Assembly: GCF_033297405.1 (NCBI RefSeq)
Contig: NW_026944229.1
Coordinates: 232,936 to 296,935 of the forward strand
Length of the DNA stretch: 64,000 nucleotides
Origin: Parathielavia appendiculata
Lineage: Eukaryota; Ascomycota; Sordariomycetes; Sordariales; Chaetomiaceae
Reading direction: 5' to 3'
Of this stretch, positions 31,437-41,467 are shown in pieces (the first letter of the stretch is position 1; each line of letters starts with the position of its first letter). A program made the translations under genes and the position numbers. The notes under the pieces are model-generated. The model was given only the letters and a program-made list of their open reading frames with translations. It searched no databases and had not been told where the DNA came from.

Positions 31437-32697
31437 AAGTACTTTTAGGACATTGCTTATTGGAAACCATTTGGCTTCACCGAACCTCACCCCGTTATCA
31501 TTTCATAACCTTCAGGAGTCCCGTTCAGAGTTGGGCCTTGCGAGATTCATCACAGTATACCAGCCGTGGTAAAAGGTCCTCTAGAATACATCCCATGCCT
31601 ATAAAATAGCCGTACGGAGAGCCGCAAAACCAAGTCGTTGAAGATCTGGATAGTAGTCCTCGACGTAGCCCTTCAGCGATTGCCAAAGGTTCTCTATCAG
31701 GTTGAGGTTTGAGCTTTGAGCAGGCCAGTCCAATAGCTCAAGTCCAAGTGCCGCAATGAGACGCCTCGTTGACTAAGTTATATAGGTGTAACGGCACGGC
31801 TGATCGGGTCGGCAAAGCCCGGCGGCGGGTGCCAGTTGTTACAGCTTCATAGTGCAGCCAGTAGTTCGAGCAGTCGGATTGAATAATTTGTACCCTTTTC
31901 TGGGAACATGGTATGGCTGCACGTTGTGTGCCGCTACAATAGGCAGCAGCATTGTCTTTGTTAGAAGGCGAATTGGCAGCTGTAGGTCTCTAAGAATTTT
32001 CAGCGTTCACACGCCCGTATCCCTCCTTCTAAAAAAACCTGGGTTCCTTGTACTGTCCAGTGAAACAACCCCAGAACATCCAGCCGTGTGATTTCTTCCG
32101 AAGAAGTGCCCAAGTTCGAAGGTTTTCGGTAGAAAATATAGTGATCTACCTCTTCCACATAGGGTTATTAGTAGCCCAAGTCTCATCGCTAAAGATAACC
32201 TTTTTCCAATCCTCAGGATTAGGTCGTAAAGCCAACTGCTCATACGCGAAGGCGAGTCGTGCGGCCAGGTGCTGAGCAGTCACTTCAATCCTGCGGAGGC
32301 GTTTCCTCCTTAGTAGCCCATCGATCGTAGGGCTTTAAAGATCGCAGTCTCTCTGAAAAGCTTAAGCCCCGGGATATAGTACTTCAAATCGCCCCATGGG
32401 AGCTCGTGGGAAGAGGCTGTCGGCTTCGAGGTAATGACGGACAGTCTCTTTCTGCGGAGTACGGATCTGGGGCTTGATCGGTGTAATAAGGGGGCGGTTA
32501 GGTACGAGGAACCCCTATCTAGTTTCCTTGACTGGTTATTCTCATATGTAACGTATAGCTTTCCCAAATTCCTTGTTCCCCTGTCTTGTTACAATTCCTT
32601 CCTCCTCCTTGCACCTGATGCACCAGCTCTAAAAATACTGACGTGGTAGAATTACACAGCCACAGGTTGGCGATGCGGGCGTTTTGACCATAAGTAC
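31437..32697 (-). mobile_element. decayed Tc1/mariner-like DNA transposon
   Basis: Minus-strand translation shows a DDE transposase of the Tc1/mariner superfamily: helix-turn-helix-side region (RKRLRRIEVTAQHLAARLAF), the first catalytic Asp in DWKKVIFSDETWATNNPMWK, then TENLRTWALLRKKSHGWMFW. The third acidic region is LDWPAQSSNLNLIENLWQSL, and QSLKGYVEDYYPDLQRLG follows. Stops interrupt it, two of them where family members have Trp (WKR-stop-ITI, RFF-stop-K), consistent with TGG to TAG, the TG-to-TA change expected of RIP. Ends are approximate, set by weak inverted similarity between TACTTTTAGGACA near 31438 and the complement of TTGACCATAAGTA near 32687. No intact ORF remains. Confidence 0.65.
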
Positions 32698-32809
32698 TGT
32701 ATAAGACCAACCAATCAACGAAATCTCAACGGCGGCAGCAGTATGGCTCTTGTGCTTGTACACGCCGACTCCGCAATCGGGCGTCACGCCCGAGCTGAGT
32801 CATCTTAAT
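32698..32809. other. short spacer between the two transposons with a perfect hairpin
   Basis: Contains the palindrome TCGGGCG-TCA-CGCCCGA at about 32777-32793. No gene was seen. Confidence 0.5.
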
Positions 32810-32818
32810 CCCACCACC
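32810..32818. repeat. target-site duplication CCCACCACC (left copy)
   Basis: Nine bases directly outside the left inverted repeat, identical to 33607-33615 directly outside the right inverted repeat. Confidence 0.9.
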
Positions 32819-32912
32819 GGCTCCCACTAGAGAGACGGGTCCGTCTCGCTTAGTCATCGCAAAAGTGTATTAGTCATCACAAAATGCATCTAACGCGGCC
32901 GCCTCCCCCGCG
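32819..32912. repeat. left terminal inverted repeat of the MULE
   Basis: Begins GGCTCCCACTAGAGAGACGG and ends CGGCCGCCTCCCCCGCG; exact reverse complement of 33513-33606. Confidence 0.97.
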
Positions 32913-33473
32913 ACTTGTCGAGTCGATTGGCTAGCGCATGAATTGCACTCTGACCTTCGCATGCATCTCGTCGTACATCTGCAATCCGGTTGTAAATGTC
33001 TTGCCTTGTAGCTAGTGAGCCGCTCTGCCGTACGAGTGTCTGGATTTCCTTCGGCGAGATACCGGCATTCGAAAAGCTTGCAAGCTGTGACGTGCCTTCA
33101 GAAAGTTGCCGGTGAACTGGGTTTGCCGATGGGTGCTGGCTTGGCTCATGGTTGTGTACCGCAAAGCGCTGATCGGGACGATGCTTCAAGATCCAGCCGC
33201 CGCCGTTAGTCGTCTCTTTTGCTATAACTGAAAACGGGCAATTCGTCCTTCGAGTTGTTGATTTCCGTTGACGCTCCAATACGCCGCTAGGAGGATGACG
33301 AGATCGATCGCATGCGTAGATCACTGTCGGATACCATTCTTCTCCTTCGTCGACCTTTGGGTAGCAAAGGCGTAGCCTCTTGGCTTAGCCCACGCGTTGA
33401 TCGACTCCAATAATGCCTGTCGAGACTCGAAATGGCGTTCGGGAGGAAGGCAGTCGCCTGGGAAAGTCTCCAT
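32890..33473 (-). pseudogene. truncated MULE transposase, FAR1-like DNA-binding region only
   Basis: The start Met is at 33473 (METFPGDCLPPERHFESRQA). The reading continues ESINAWAKPRGYAFATQRST..NGIRQ to about 33326, where one base is missing or added. It then carries on as VIYACDRSRHPPSGVLERQR, TNCPFSVIAKE..GGGWILKHRP, HNHEPSQHPSANPVHRQLSE and AGISPKEIQTLVRQSG, stopping at 32890 inside the left inverted repeat. The Cys..Cys..HNHEPS pattern is the WRKY/GCM1-like zinc fold of FAR1-type domains found at the N-terminus of MULE transposases. About 190 codons survive. Family assignment is from recognition of these blocks; the catalytic domain is missing. Confidence 0.8.
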
Positions 33474-33512
33474 GGCGATGGCGATGCGATGGCGATGGCG
33501 GTGTGCTGCGGG

Positions 33513-33606
33513 CGCGGGGGAGGCGGCCGCGTTAGATGCATTTTGTGATGACTAATACACTTTTGCGATGACTAAGCGAGACGGACCCGTCTCTCTAGTG
33601 GGAGCC
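33513..33606. repeat. right terminal inverted repeat of the MULE
   Basis: Ninety-four bases, exact reverse complement of 32819-32912. The inner side abuts a short GATGGC-type repeat at about 33471-33505. Confidence 0.97.
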
Positions 33607-33615
33607 CCCACCACC
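33607..33615. repeat. target-site duplication CCCACCACC (right copy)
   Basis: Matches 32810-32818 exactly. Confidence 0.9.
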
Positions 33616-34078
33616 TTCGCTAAGGTACCTTTATGATGGGGCTATCATGGATGGGTTGCCGGCCTGCTCTCTAGACCCGCCACATGTAATAGAATGAGTG
33701 ACCTCCTCGAGCCTCTAGAGTGGGCACAGGGTTGCGGTTTGCGGATTCACCTTTGTGTTAGTTGGGTCACTGTGGGATGTTGAGACTACATGGTGAATGC
33801 GCCGCAAGTACCAGTAGTGTGCAATGTCCATTTTCTGCGTTCACAGGCTAGCCCACAGTTTTCTACACACTTATTGCACAGCAGACACAAGTCTCCCTTC
33901 AAGCCCAATGACCTGTACTCTTCCAGCGATGAAATCAAGGTTCGAACCCACCGGCTTGACCAACCCCCTGAAACACCATAACCCAATAATACAATACAGT
34001 CCCGCCTGTCGAAAAAGCCCAAAACCAACCAATCTGCGCCTATCCTTGGACCTTCCCCATAACCGCCGTCGGAGGCTG
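33616..34078. other. intergenic, 3' flank of frataxin
   Basis: No gene was supported. It lies between the MULE right end and the frataxin stop codon, and probably includes the frataxin 3' UTR. Confidence 0.4.
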
Positions 34079-34759
34079 CTAGCTCCCGAGCTCGGTGTCG
34101 GTTACGCGCAGGTCAATGCCCAGCTCGTCCATGAGCAGGTCGTTCAGGGTGGATCCGTCCCTAAGGTACACCCAGTCGCCCGTGGCCGTGTCCTGCTTCT
34201 CGTGCTGGCCCTCGCCGAAGACGACGTAGTCGTAGCGCTTGGGGCCCGTCTTGGGCGACGACAGCCAGATCTGCTTGTTGGGCGGCTGCTTGTTGATGAC
34301 GTACGTGCCGATATGCGGGCCGAGGGAGAGGGTCAGGACGCCGGACTAGGTTTGCTTGTTAGTGGCTGTAGTGGGTATGTGTGAAGAGAAACGTTGGTTT
34401 ACAGAGTACTCAACGTCCACATCCTCGCGCGTGTCCTGCAGCGCCTCCAGATGGTTGAGAAGCTTCTCCATGTAGTCATCGGCAATGGTGTGGTACTCGG
34501 CGTCGGTGATGTCGGCTGGGGTCCTGGTGACGGGTGGGGTCTCTGGGTTCTTTGGTGCCTTGTCATCCGGAGTGATGCCGCTGCGGCTGGCGCTACTTGA
34601 GACAAGACGACGACCTGGGAGGGGGAGAGACAGCCGAGGCGCAGCATGCAGAAGCGCTGGCACAGCTGAGATGGCTGGAAGGACGGTCCGCGCAACCTTG
34701 GTAGTCTGGACGCCGCGGCAGGCGATGCGGGCGAGCTTGGAAGCAATCGGGCGCGCCAT
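34079..34759 (-). CDS. yfh1: frataxin, mitochondrial iron-sulfur cluster assembly factor
   Basis: 207 aa. Exons are 34759-34403 and 34345-34079, with a 57-nt intron (GTAAAC..CACTAACAAGC..CCTAG). The basic, Arg/Ser-rich N-terminus is a mitochondrial presequence. The mature part has the acidic first helix (TDAEYHTIADDYMEKLLNHL, ALQDTREDVDVEYS) used for iron and ISC-machinery contact. The beta-sheet follows: GVLTLSLGPHIGTYVINKQP, PNKQIWLSSPKTGPKRYDY and DWVYLRDGSTLNDLLMDEL. These blocks are diagnostic of frataxin, which acts in the matrix with Nfs1-Isd11-Isu1. MTMARP gives an alternative start at 34765. It is transcribed divergently from the AP-3 sigma gene across 446 bases. Confidence 0.95.
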
Positions 34760-35205
34760 GGTCAAATATCGGATGCTGCAGAGGGTTTACTGCTCGAGAG
34801 GATAGTACTAAGTCGGGCTTCGTAGCTCAACTAGTGCAACAGAATCGACGATCGTAGCTTAACTCTCTCTCTCCGAAACATCGACCTAGAGGGAAGCGAA
34901 GTCGAGCTCAGCAAACAGAGCTGGAGGTTCTGGAACGATTGGGTTCGAATGCCCCACTTGGTTGCCAATTGCCGGCAGGCACAGTGCAACGCAAGCCTGG
35001 GTCCAGCACGGGCCACATCATTTTGATCGCGTGGGGTGTCGCACGTCATGTCTTTGAGTGGCCTCCTCGCCAGGAACAGGCCCGAGACACCGAGATAGTA
35101 TTCCATCCAAATCGCGACCTGTTTCTGACACGCTCAAATCTGGCAACAACCCGAAAGTAATGAGAGCGTCGTTATAGCACTGCCAGATACTCATAACCTC
35201 CCGAT
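34760..35205. promoter_or_regulatory. shared upstream region of divergent yfh1 and aps3
   Basis: Only 446 bases separate the two start codons, so both promoters lie here. No specific factor site is claimed. Confidence 0.5.
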
Positions 35206-35856
35206 ATGATCAACGCATTCCTTGTCTTCAATGGCCAAGGCCAGCCCCGCCTAACCAAGTTCTACACCCAGCTCGTCCGTCTCCCACTCCCCCTGACCAG
35301 GGCACCACCACTCAACAACTGACACCACTTTTGACAGGATACATCAATTCAACAACGCCTCATCTCTGAAATCTTTACGCTCGTCTCCAACCGCGCCCCA
35401 GGGTCCTGCAACTTCCTCCCCCTCCCGCCCCTCCTCGCCGCCTCGTCGACAAGCAACACCTCCTCTTCTGCTCAAGACCAAAACGACGTGCCCTCGTTCG
35501 TGACCTACCGCAACTATGCGACGCTCTATTTCATCATTATCTCGACGTCGACCGAGTCCCCCCTCGCGCTGATCGACCTGATCCAGGTGTACGTCGAGGC
35601 GCTGGACCGGCTGTTTGAGAACGTGTGCGAGCTGGATTTGATCTTCAACTATGAGACGCTGCATGCCACGCTTGGGGAGATGGTGGTTGGCGGGGTGGTG
35701 ATTGAGACAAATATGGAGCGGATTGTTGCTGGGGTGAAGGCGCAGGGGACGGTGGCCAAGCGGCCCGTGAATGAGGGTCGCGGTGGAGGGGGATTGGGAG
35801 CGGGATTGGGCGCGGGGCTGGGGATGGGTGGGATGGTTTGGCCTGGTACGAGGTGA
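35206..35856 (+). CDS. aps3: AP-3 adaptor complex small subunit (sigma-3)
   Basis: Clathrin-adaptor small chain of the AP-3 complex, which carries cargo from Golgi/endosome to the vacuole. Exon 1 is 35206-35274 (MINAFLVFNGQGQPRLTKFY), a 63-nt intron follows (GTCCGT..TTGACAG, 35275-35337), and exon 2 is 35338-35856; 195 aa. Diagnostic blocks: SIQQRLISEIFTLVSNR, YRNYATLYFIIISTSTESPL, ALIDLIQVYVEALDRLFENV, CELDLIFNYETLHATLGEMV, and the AP-3 style ending ETNMERIVAGVKAQ. A Ser/Asn-rich loop (about residues 57-75) and a Gly-rich tail (GRGGGGLGAGLGAGLGMGG) are species-type additions. The donor GTCCGT is unusual, but the frame and family alignment need this join. Confidence 0.93.
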
Positions 35857-36105
35857 GGTTGGTGTACTGGCTGGATGATACGACATTTCACGGCATGACA
35901 TGGCATCACGGAGTTGGCCCATTGGCAGGAGCAAGCCGAGTCAGAGAGCGTGACTGGAAGGTGAGCCGAGAGCTCCGGCATCATTCATTCATGGCGGCCA
36001 GAAATCGCCGCGCCATTGCTGCCGGGTATCCAACGCCAAACTCCGGGTGGTGGAACAATACTATACAACAGGTGAGGGGACAGTATGGAAACGATTTCCA
36101 CATCA

Positions 36106-36604
36106 TTACTTGCTGGACGCCTGTGAGGACGGCTTGTCCTTGATGGTGAGCTTCCTCGATTCGTCGGTAAAGACGCCAAAGAAACCCCAGAACTTCTCGC
36201 GGACCTGACAGACAGTTAGGACGCAGGTTTGGCAGATTATCTGCGGGACAGCTCACCGGGTCGAACGGGGTCGGAACATCCTTCCAATCCATGAAGAGCA
36301 CCATGTATGTAACGACAACTAGAGCCGGGGTCAGGGTACATGAGACGGAGAATGAATCGGCGGCCACCCTACATGTCATGGTGCATAGTTGCGCCACCCG
36401 GACAAACTTGTCCCACCGTGGCCGAGCCGTTGCGAGCTTCAGCCTCCGCTTGTACTTCTTTTCAAATCGAAGCTGTTGTGGCGGTGTCATGTTCTTGATG
36501 TCTGGCGGCCATACTTTTTTGAGCTTGTAAGGCGGACTTCGTGCCGCTGTGTTCACCGGCGCCTTCGCGGTCTGTGCTAGCCGCCGTACGAGCGAGGGGA
36601 ACAT
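36106..36604 (-). CDS. small mitochondrial inner-membrane protein, fungal conserved type
   Basis: 130 aa from three exons: 36604-36373, 36318-36257 and 36204-36106, with introns of 54 nt (GTAGGG..CTCTAG) and 52 nt (GTGAGC..TGTCAG). A basic presequence-like N-terminus (MFPSLVRRLAQTAKAPVNTA) is followed by a compact basic block (VWPPDIKNMTPPQQLRFEKK, YKRRLKLATARPRWDKFVRV) and one hydrophobic segment (FVVTYMVLFMDW). A charged C-terminal part (VREKFWGFFGVFTDESRKLT) completes it. This architecture suits a single-pass mitochondrial inner-membrane protein; I do not recognise the yeast counterpart, so no name is given. It is transcribed divergently from the LeuRS gene 441 bases away. Confidence 0.75.
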
Positions 36605-37045
36605 GGTGGGTGTGGCCTCGGTGTGAGTTGTGAGATGCGTGTGAGTGAGACTTCAAACGCGAAAAGTCGGCCTCGGCCGGATCGTGGTCGAATCCAGAGG
36701 CCCGTGTGGAGCCCGCCAAGGGTGCCAGCGAGGCGCTGTGGCTGGTGATCCGTTGATGTCCGTAGTGGCGCCACAGCTTGGCAGAATGCCCCTGGCACCC
36801 CACATTGCAGGGGAAGCAAACGACCCCGCGTTGCCCCTCCATGTCAACGCCCCGGCTGGCAGCGGAGTCGCACTCAAAATTTCCGGACCTGGCCTGACTC
36901 AAATCAAAAACAGAACCTTGGACCACGCGACACCGGCCCGAATTTTTGCAGGTTCCTTTCGGTGTGCGACGACAATTCGATTCCCACGGTTTGACGCTGG
37001 GCGTGCCAAACAGACCTCGGAATTACACACAAGTCTCGGAACAAC
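36605..37045. promoter_or_regulatory. shared upstream region of the mitochondrial protein gene and LeuRS
   Basis: 441 bases between divergent start codons; both promoters must lie here. No specific motif is claimed. Confidence 0.5.
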
Positions 37046-40000
37046 ATGGCTGACACGTCGCTGCCCAAGACCATGGCCGATCTCGCCGTCTCCAAAACCA
37101 AGGAGCTGAAGGGTACCGAGAAACGAGACAGCCTCGTCGAGATCGAGAAGAAATACCAGCGCATGTGGGAAGAGAAGGGCGTTTTCGAGGTCGACGCCCC
37201 GCCCATCGACGAGTTCCCCCTCGGCTCCATCAGCCCCGACGAGCTGCGCGAGAAGTTCCCGAAGTTCTTCGGCACCATTGCCTACCCCTACATGAACGGC
37301 CGTCTCCACGCCGGCCATGCCTTTAGCTTCAGCAAGATCGAGTTTCACACGGGCTTCGAGAGGATGCGGGGCAAGCGCGCCCTATTTCCCCTCGGCTACC
37401 ACTGCACCGGCCTGCCCATCAAGGCCTCCGCCGACAAGCTGGTCAAGGAAGTAGAGATGTTTGGCAAGGAGTTTGAGCGCTACAAGGAAGAGGACGAGGT
37501 GGTGGACGATGCCGCGGCTGCTGCCCCGACGCAAAAGGGGCCAAAGGAGGACCTGACCAAGTTCAATGCCAAGAAGGGCAAGGCCGCCGCGAAGACGGTC
37601 AAGGCCAAGTACCAGTGGCAGATTTTGAACTCGGTCGGCATTCCGCTTCAGGAGATCCACCACTTCGCAGACCCGCAGTACTGGCTGCAATACTTCCCTC
37701 CGGAGTGTAAGAAGGACTTGACAAACTTCGGCGCGCGCATCGACTGGCGCCGCCAATTCGTGACGACCGACGCGAACCCGTACTACGACGCCTTTGTGCG
37801 CTGGCAGATGGTCCGGCTGAAGGAGCTGGAGAAAGTCAAGTTTGGCAAGCGTTATACCATCTACTCCATCAAGGATGGCCAGCCTTGCATGGACCACGAC
37901 CGGAGCGAGGGCGAAGGTGTTTTGCCACAGGAGTACACTGCCCTGAAACTCAAGGTTCTTGAGTGGGCACCCCAGGCCGCAGATGCGGTCAAGAGCAAGA
38001 TACCCGAGGATGCCTCGGTCTACCTCGTCCCCGCGACCCTCAGGCCCGAAACCATGTACGGCCAGGTCTGCTGCTTTGTTGGTCCGAGTCTTACCTACGG
38101 TGTGTTTAAGGCCTCTGAAAAGGAGTATTTTGTCATCACCGAGCGGGCTGCCAGGAATATGGCCTACCAGGGCATCTTCGAGAAGGACGGTATCCCAGAG
38201 AAGGCTGCGGACATCAAGGGTTTTGAGCTCATCGGGACCCTGGTGCATGCGCCACTCAGCTTCCACCCCCAGGTCCGTGTGCTCCCTATGGAGTCTGTTC
38301 TGGCAACCAAGGGCACTGGTGTGGTCACATCGGTACCTTCTGATTCTCCGGATGACTTCGCCATGGTTACCGAGCTCGCCAAGAAGTCTGAATTTTACGG
38401 CATCAAGAAGGAGTGGGCCGAGTTGGAGATTTTCCCCATCATTCAGACGCCGACGTCCGACTTGTTGGCGCCGTATCTGGTCAAAAAGCTCAAGATTGCC
38501 TCGCCCAAGGACGCCAAGCAGCTCCTCGAGGCCAAGGAGCTCGCCTACAAGGAGGGCTTTTACCAGGGTGTCATGAAGGTGGGAGACTTCAAGGGTGAAA
38601 AGGTTGAAGTTGCCAAGCCCAAGGTCCGGGAGCAGCTTATTAAGAAGGGCGAGGCTTTTGCCTACTCGGAGCCCGAAAACAAGGTCGTGTCGAGGTCTGG
38701 TGATGAATGGTGAGAGTGCTACTGATTCAAAGGTTAGCCGGCTGTTTTGTTTGCTGACATGGCTACAGCACGGTCGCCCTCCTCGATCAGTGGTATTTGG
38801 ATTACGGTGAGGAGAACTGGCGCCATACCGCACTTGACTATGTCGAGAACAAGTACGGCAATGGCCTCGAGACATACTCCCCCGACACTCAGCACGCATT
38901 TAAGGGTGTGCTCAACTGGCTCAACCAGTGGGCTTGTGCGCGGACGTACGGCCTCGGTTCCAAGCTTCCTTGGGACCACAACTTCCTTGTCGAAAGCTTG
39001 AGGTGAGACACTTTGCGAGACTGCTAGGCTAAATTCCTGCTGACCATTGATTAGTGACTCGACCATCTACATGGCGTAAGTTGTAGGGTTGGACAAAAGT
39101 AAATTGTAGAGCTAACATCTACGCAGCTACTACACTATTGTTCCTTGGCTTCACCGGGATCTCTTCGGTCGGACAAAGTAAGTCGCGAGTTCTGCCAATT
39201 CTCAGTTCCCGGCTAACTGTAGACAGGGGCAAGGGCAACATCGCGGCCGAGCAAATGATTGACGAGGTATGGGACTACATTTTCTGCCGGATTCAAATGT
39301 CGGACGAGCTCGTCGCCAAGTCTGGCATCCCCAAGGAGACTTTGGAGGGCATGAGGAGAGATTTTGAGTACTTCTACCCGCTCGACATCCGTGTCAGCGG
39401 CAAGGACTTGATCCCGAACCACCTTACCTTCTTCCTGTACAATCACATTGGTAAGTCGTTGTTGGGTCCCGGCTTCAGATAGGCATGCTTACAGATATTA
39501 GCTCTCTTCCCCCGCGAGTACTGGCCACGCTCGGTCCGGGCCAACGGCCATCTGCAGCTGAACGGCGAGAAGATGAGCAAGTCGACCGGCAATTTCATGA
39601 CTCTCAACGACGTCGTGAGTAAGTACGGTGCTGACGCGGCTCGCGTGGCGCTTGCCGATGCCGGTGACGGCATCTCAGATTCCAACTTCGTCGAGGACGT
39701 GGCGGACAACACTATCCTGAGGTTCTACACCAACAAGGAGTGGATCGAGGAGACTATCAAGGACGAGAACCTCAGGACCGGCCCGCTCAACGACTTCCAA
39801 GACATCCTCTTCGACAACGAGATGAACGCGCTGGTGCACGAGGCCGAGAAACATTACCACGAAACATCGTACAAGCTGGCCCTGAAGGCGGCCCACTACG
39901 ACTTCCTCAACGCCCGCGACTCGTACCGCGAGGCCTGCAACGCCGCCGGCATCCCGCTCCACAAGGACCTCGTACTCAAGTACATCCGCCTGCAAGCTCT

Positions 40001-40766
40001 CGTGCTCACTCCGATCGCTCCGCACTGGGCCGAGTACGTGTGGCTTGAGATCCTGCACGAGAAAGCGTCGATCCAATTCGCCGCCTGGCCCCAAGTGCCC
40101 CCCGCGGACCCGGCCCTGACCGCGGCGCGCGAGTACGTCCGGCAGACGTCGTCCAACATCAACTCGGCCGAGGCGGCGCAGCTCAAAAAGATGGCTAAAG
40201 GCCGCCAGAGCGACTTCGACCCCAAGAAGCCCAAGAAGCTGACCGTTTTCACCACGGCGTCGTTTCCGGCCTGGCAGGCAAAGTATATTGAGCTGTTGAA
40301 GGAGGTGTGGGACGCGCGGACCAACAGCCAAAAAGTCGACGACAAGGAGCTCAACGGGCGGATCGCCAAGATGGGCGAGATGAAGAAGGCCATGCCTTTC
40401 GTCCAGGCGCTCAAGAAGAGGCTGCGGGATGGCGAGCCTGCTGAGGCGGTGCTTGAGCGGAAGCTGGCTTTTGATGAGGCCAAGACGCTTTTGGTATGTC
40501 ATTGCCCTACCCACCATGTGTCTATTCTTGTTTTCTTTAGTGGGGTATATAATGAGTGTGTGTGTACTAACCGACTATGTGTGTAGGCAATGGTGCCTGG
40601 CCTGAAGCGCGCGGCCGGTCTCGAGTCGGTGCAGATCCTCGCTGTCGAAGAGGGCAGCAAGACGGGCAAAGACCTGACCAACGGCGGCGCCGAAGTCGAG
40701 GTCAAGGCGCCCGTGGTCGAATCGGCACTGCCGGGTCAGCCGAGCTTCTTCTTTGAGAATGTTTAG
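37046..40766 (+). CDS. cdc60: leucyl-tRNA synthetase, cytosolic
   Basis: Class I aminoacyl-tRNA synthetase charging tRNA-Leu in the cytosol; 1121 aa from seven exons: 37046-38709, 38769-39002, 39055-39075, 39127-39177, 39227-39450, 39502-40493 and 40587-40766. All joins keep phase. The HIGH-type motif is in YPYMNGRLHAGHAFSFSK (about residues 80-97), followed by LFPLGYHCTGLPIKASADKL. The inserted CP1 editing domain spans about 290-520, with YLVPATLRPETMYGQVC and a GTGVVTSVPSDSPDD block that matches the eukaryotic editing site. KMSKSTGNF lies at about residue 755 in exon 6. The C-terminal extension (LAMVPGLKRAAGLESVQILA) is typical of the archaeal/eukaryal cytosolic form. There is no mitochondrial presequence, so this is not the organellar enzyme. 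Exon 3 is only 21 nt. Confidence 0.97.
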
Positions 40767-41467
40767 GCTGGGAGATGTGTGGGGTGCGTGCGTGTCATGT
40801 GGAGGACTGGACATGTTAGGAAAAGGGCATGTGCGTGTTAGCCTCCTAGCATAGCGAAGGGGCAAGTGAAAGTGGAACGATCTTGGACCGCGGTGGCGCA
40901 CTAGTAGACTTCCTTACGAGACATTCCATCGTGCATCGGAGAGAATGGCGCGAAGTTGCCCTACCTTCCATTACACAGGCTCGACAGGGAAACGAGCGGT
41001 TGCATCGTCCACGCGACTGATGGAGCTGGTGGGTAGTTAGGTGTCAGAAGGACGTCAAATTGAGGTAATGCCAACTCTCTCCATTTAAAATACGGTAGTC
41101 GGTCTTGGAGAAGGACGAAGTTGAGACGAAGTCGAAGCGTCACGTTGGTTATGCGAGCCAAGCCAATCTACCCTGTCCCCGGAAACAGAGACCGAGAGAA
41201 GATGATGAGTTCGACAGAATTGCTCTCTTGGCCCACGTCTACAGGAGCACTGCTCCGACACAAGCTCTGTATCTGTCAGACGGTGAATCTTATTAGCCCA
41301 TCCAGCCCCTCCCAAGTTGGATTTCGCCCCTGTTCCCTCTGTTCTTCACCTTCGCTCTGTGCCATACAATTTCACTTCGGCTCCCAGTGAAGCTGCAACC
41401 GTCTGTAACCTGCCACAGAATTCTCTCGCTTCATTCTTCCGGTCTCTCGGGACAGCAGGAAACAACA
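40767..41467. other. intergenic, nothing identified
   Basis: Contains the LeuRS 3' UTR and the promoter of the 41468 gene. No repeat or RNA gene was seen. Confidence 0.4.

Larger units (their letters stand above)
32819..33606 (-). mobile_element. 788-bp deleted Mutator-like element (MULE) with 94-bp perfect inverted repeats
   Basis: The terminal inverted repeats 32819-32912 and 33513-33606 are exact reverse complements over all 94 bases and are bounded by a 9-bp direct repeat, the size range expected of Mutator-superfamily insertion. The interior codes only for the N-terminal FAR1-like DNA-binding segment of a MULE transposase; the MULE catalytic DDE domain is absent, the frame running straight from LANRLDK into the left inverted repeat. 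It is therefore non-autonomous, produced by internal deletion. Perfect repeat identity and an intact duplication suggest recent mobilisation, in contrast to the mutated Tc1-like copy next to it. Confidence 0.88.

Noticed and set aside
32775..32795. Perfect palindrome TCGGGCG-TCA-CGCCCGA as a terminator or regulatory element
   Set aside because: Single occurrence next to transposon edges with no gene end nearby; most likely incidental.
37382..38899. 505-codon antisense frame over LeuRS
   Set aside because: LeuRS is unambiguous on the plus strand; Leu/Arg-rich antisense shadow.
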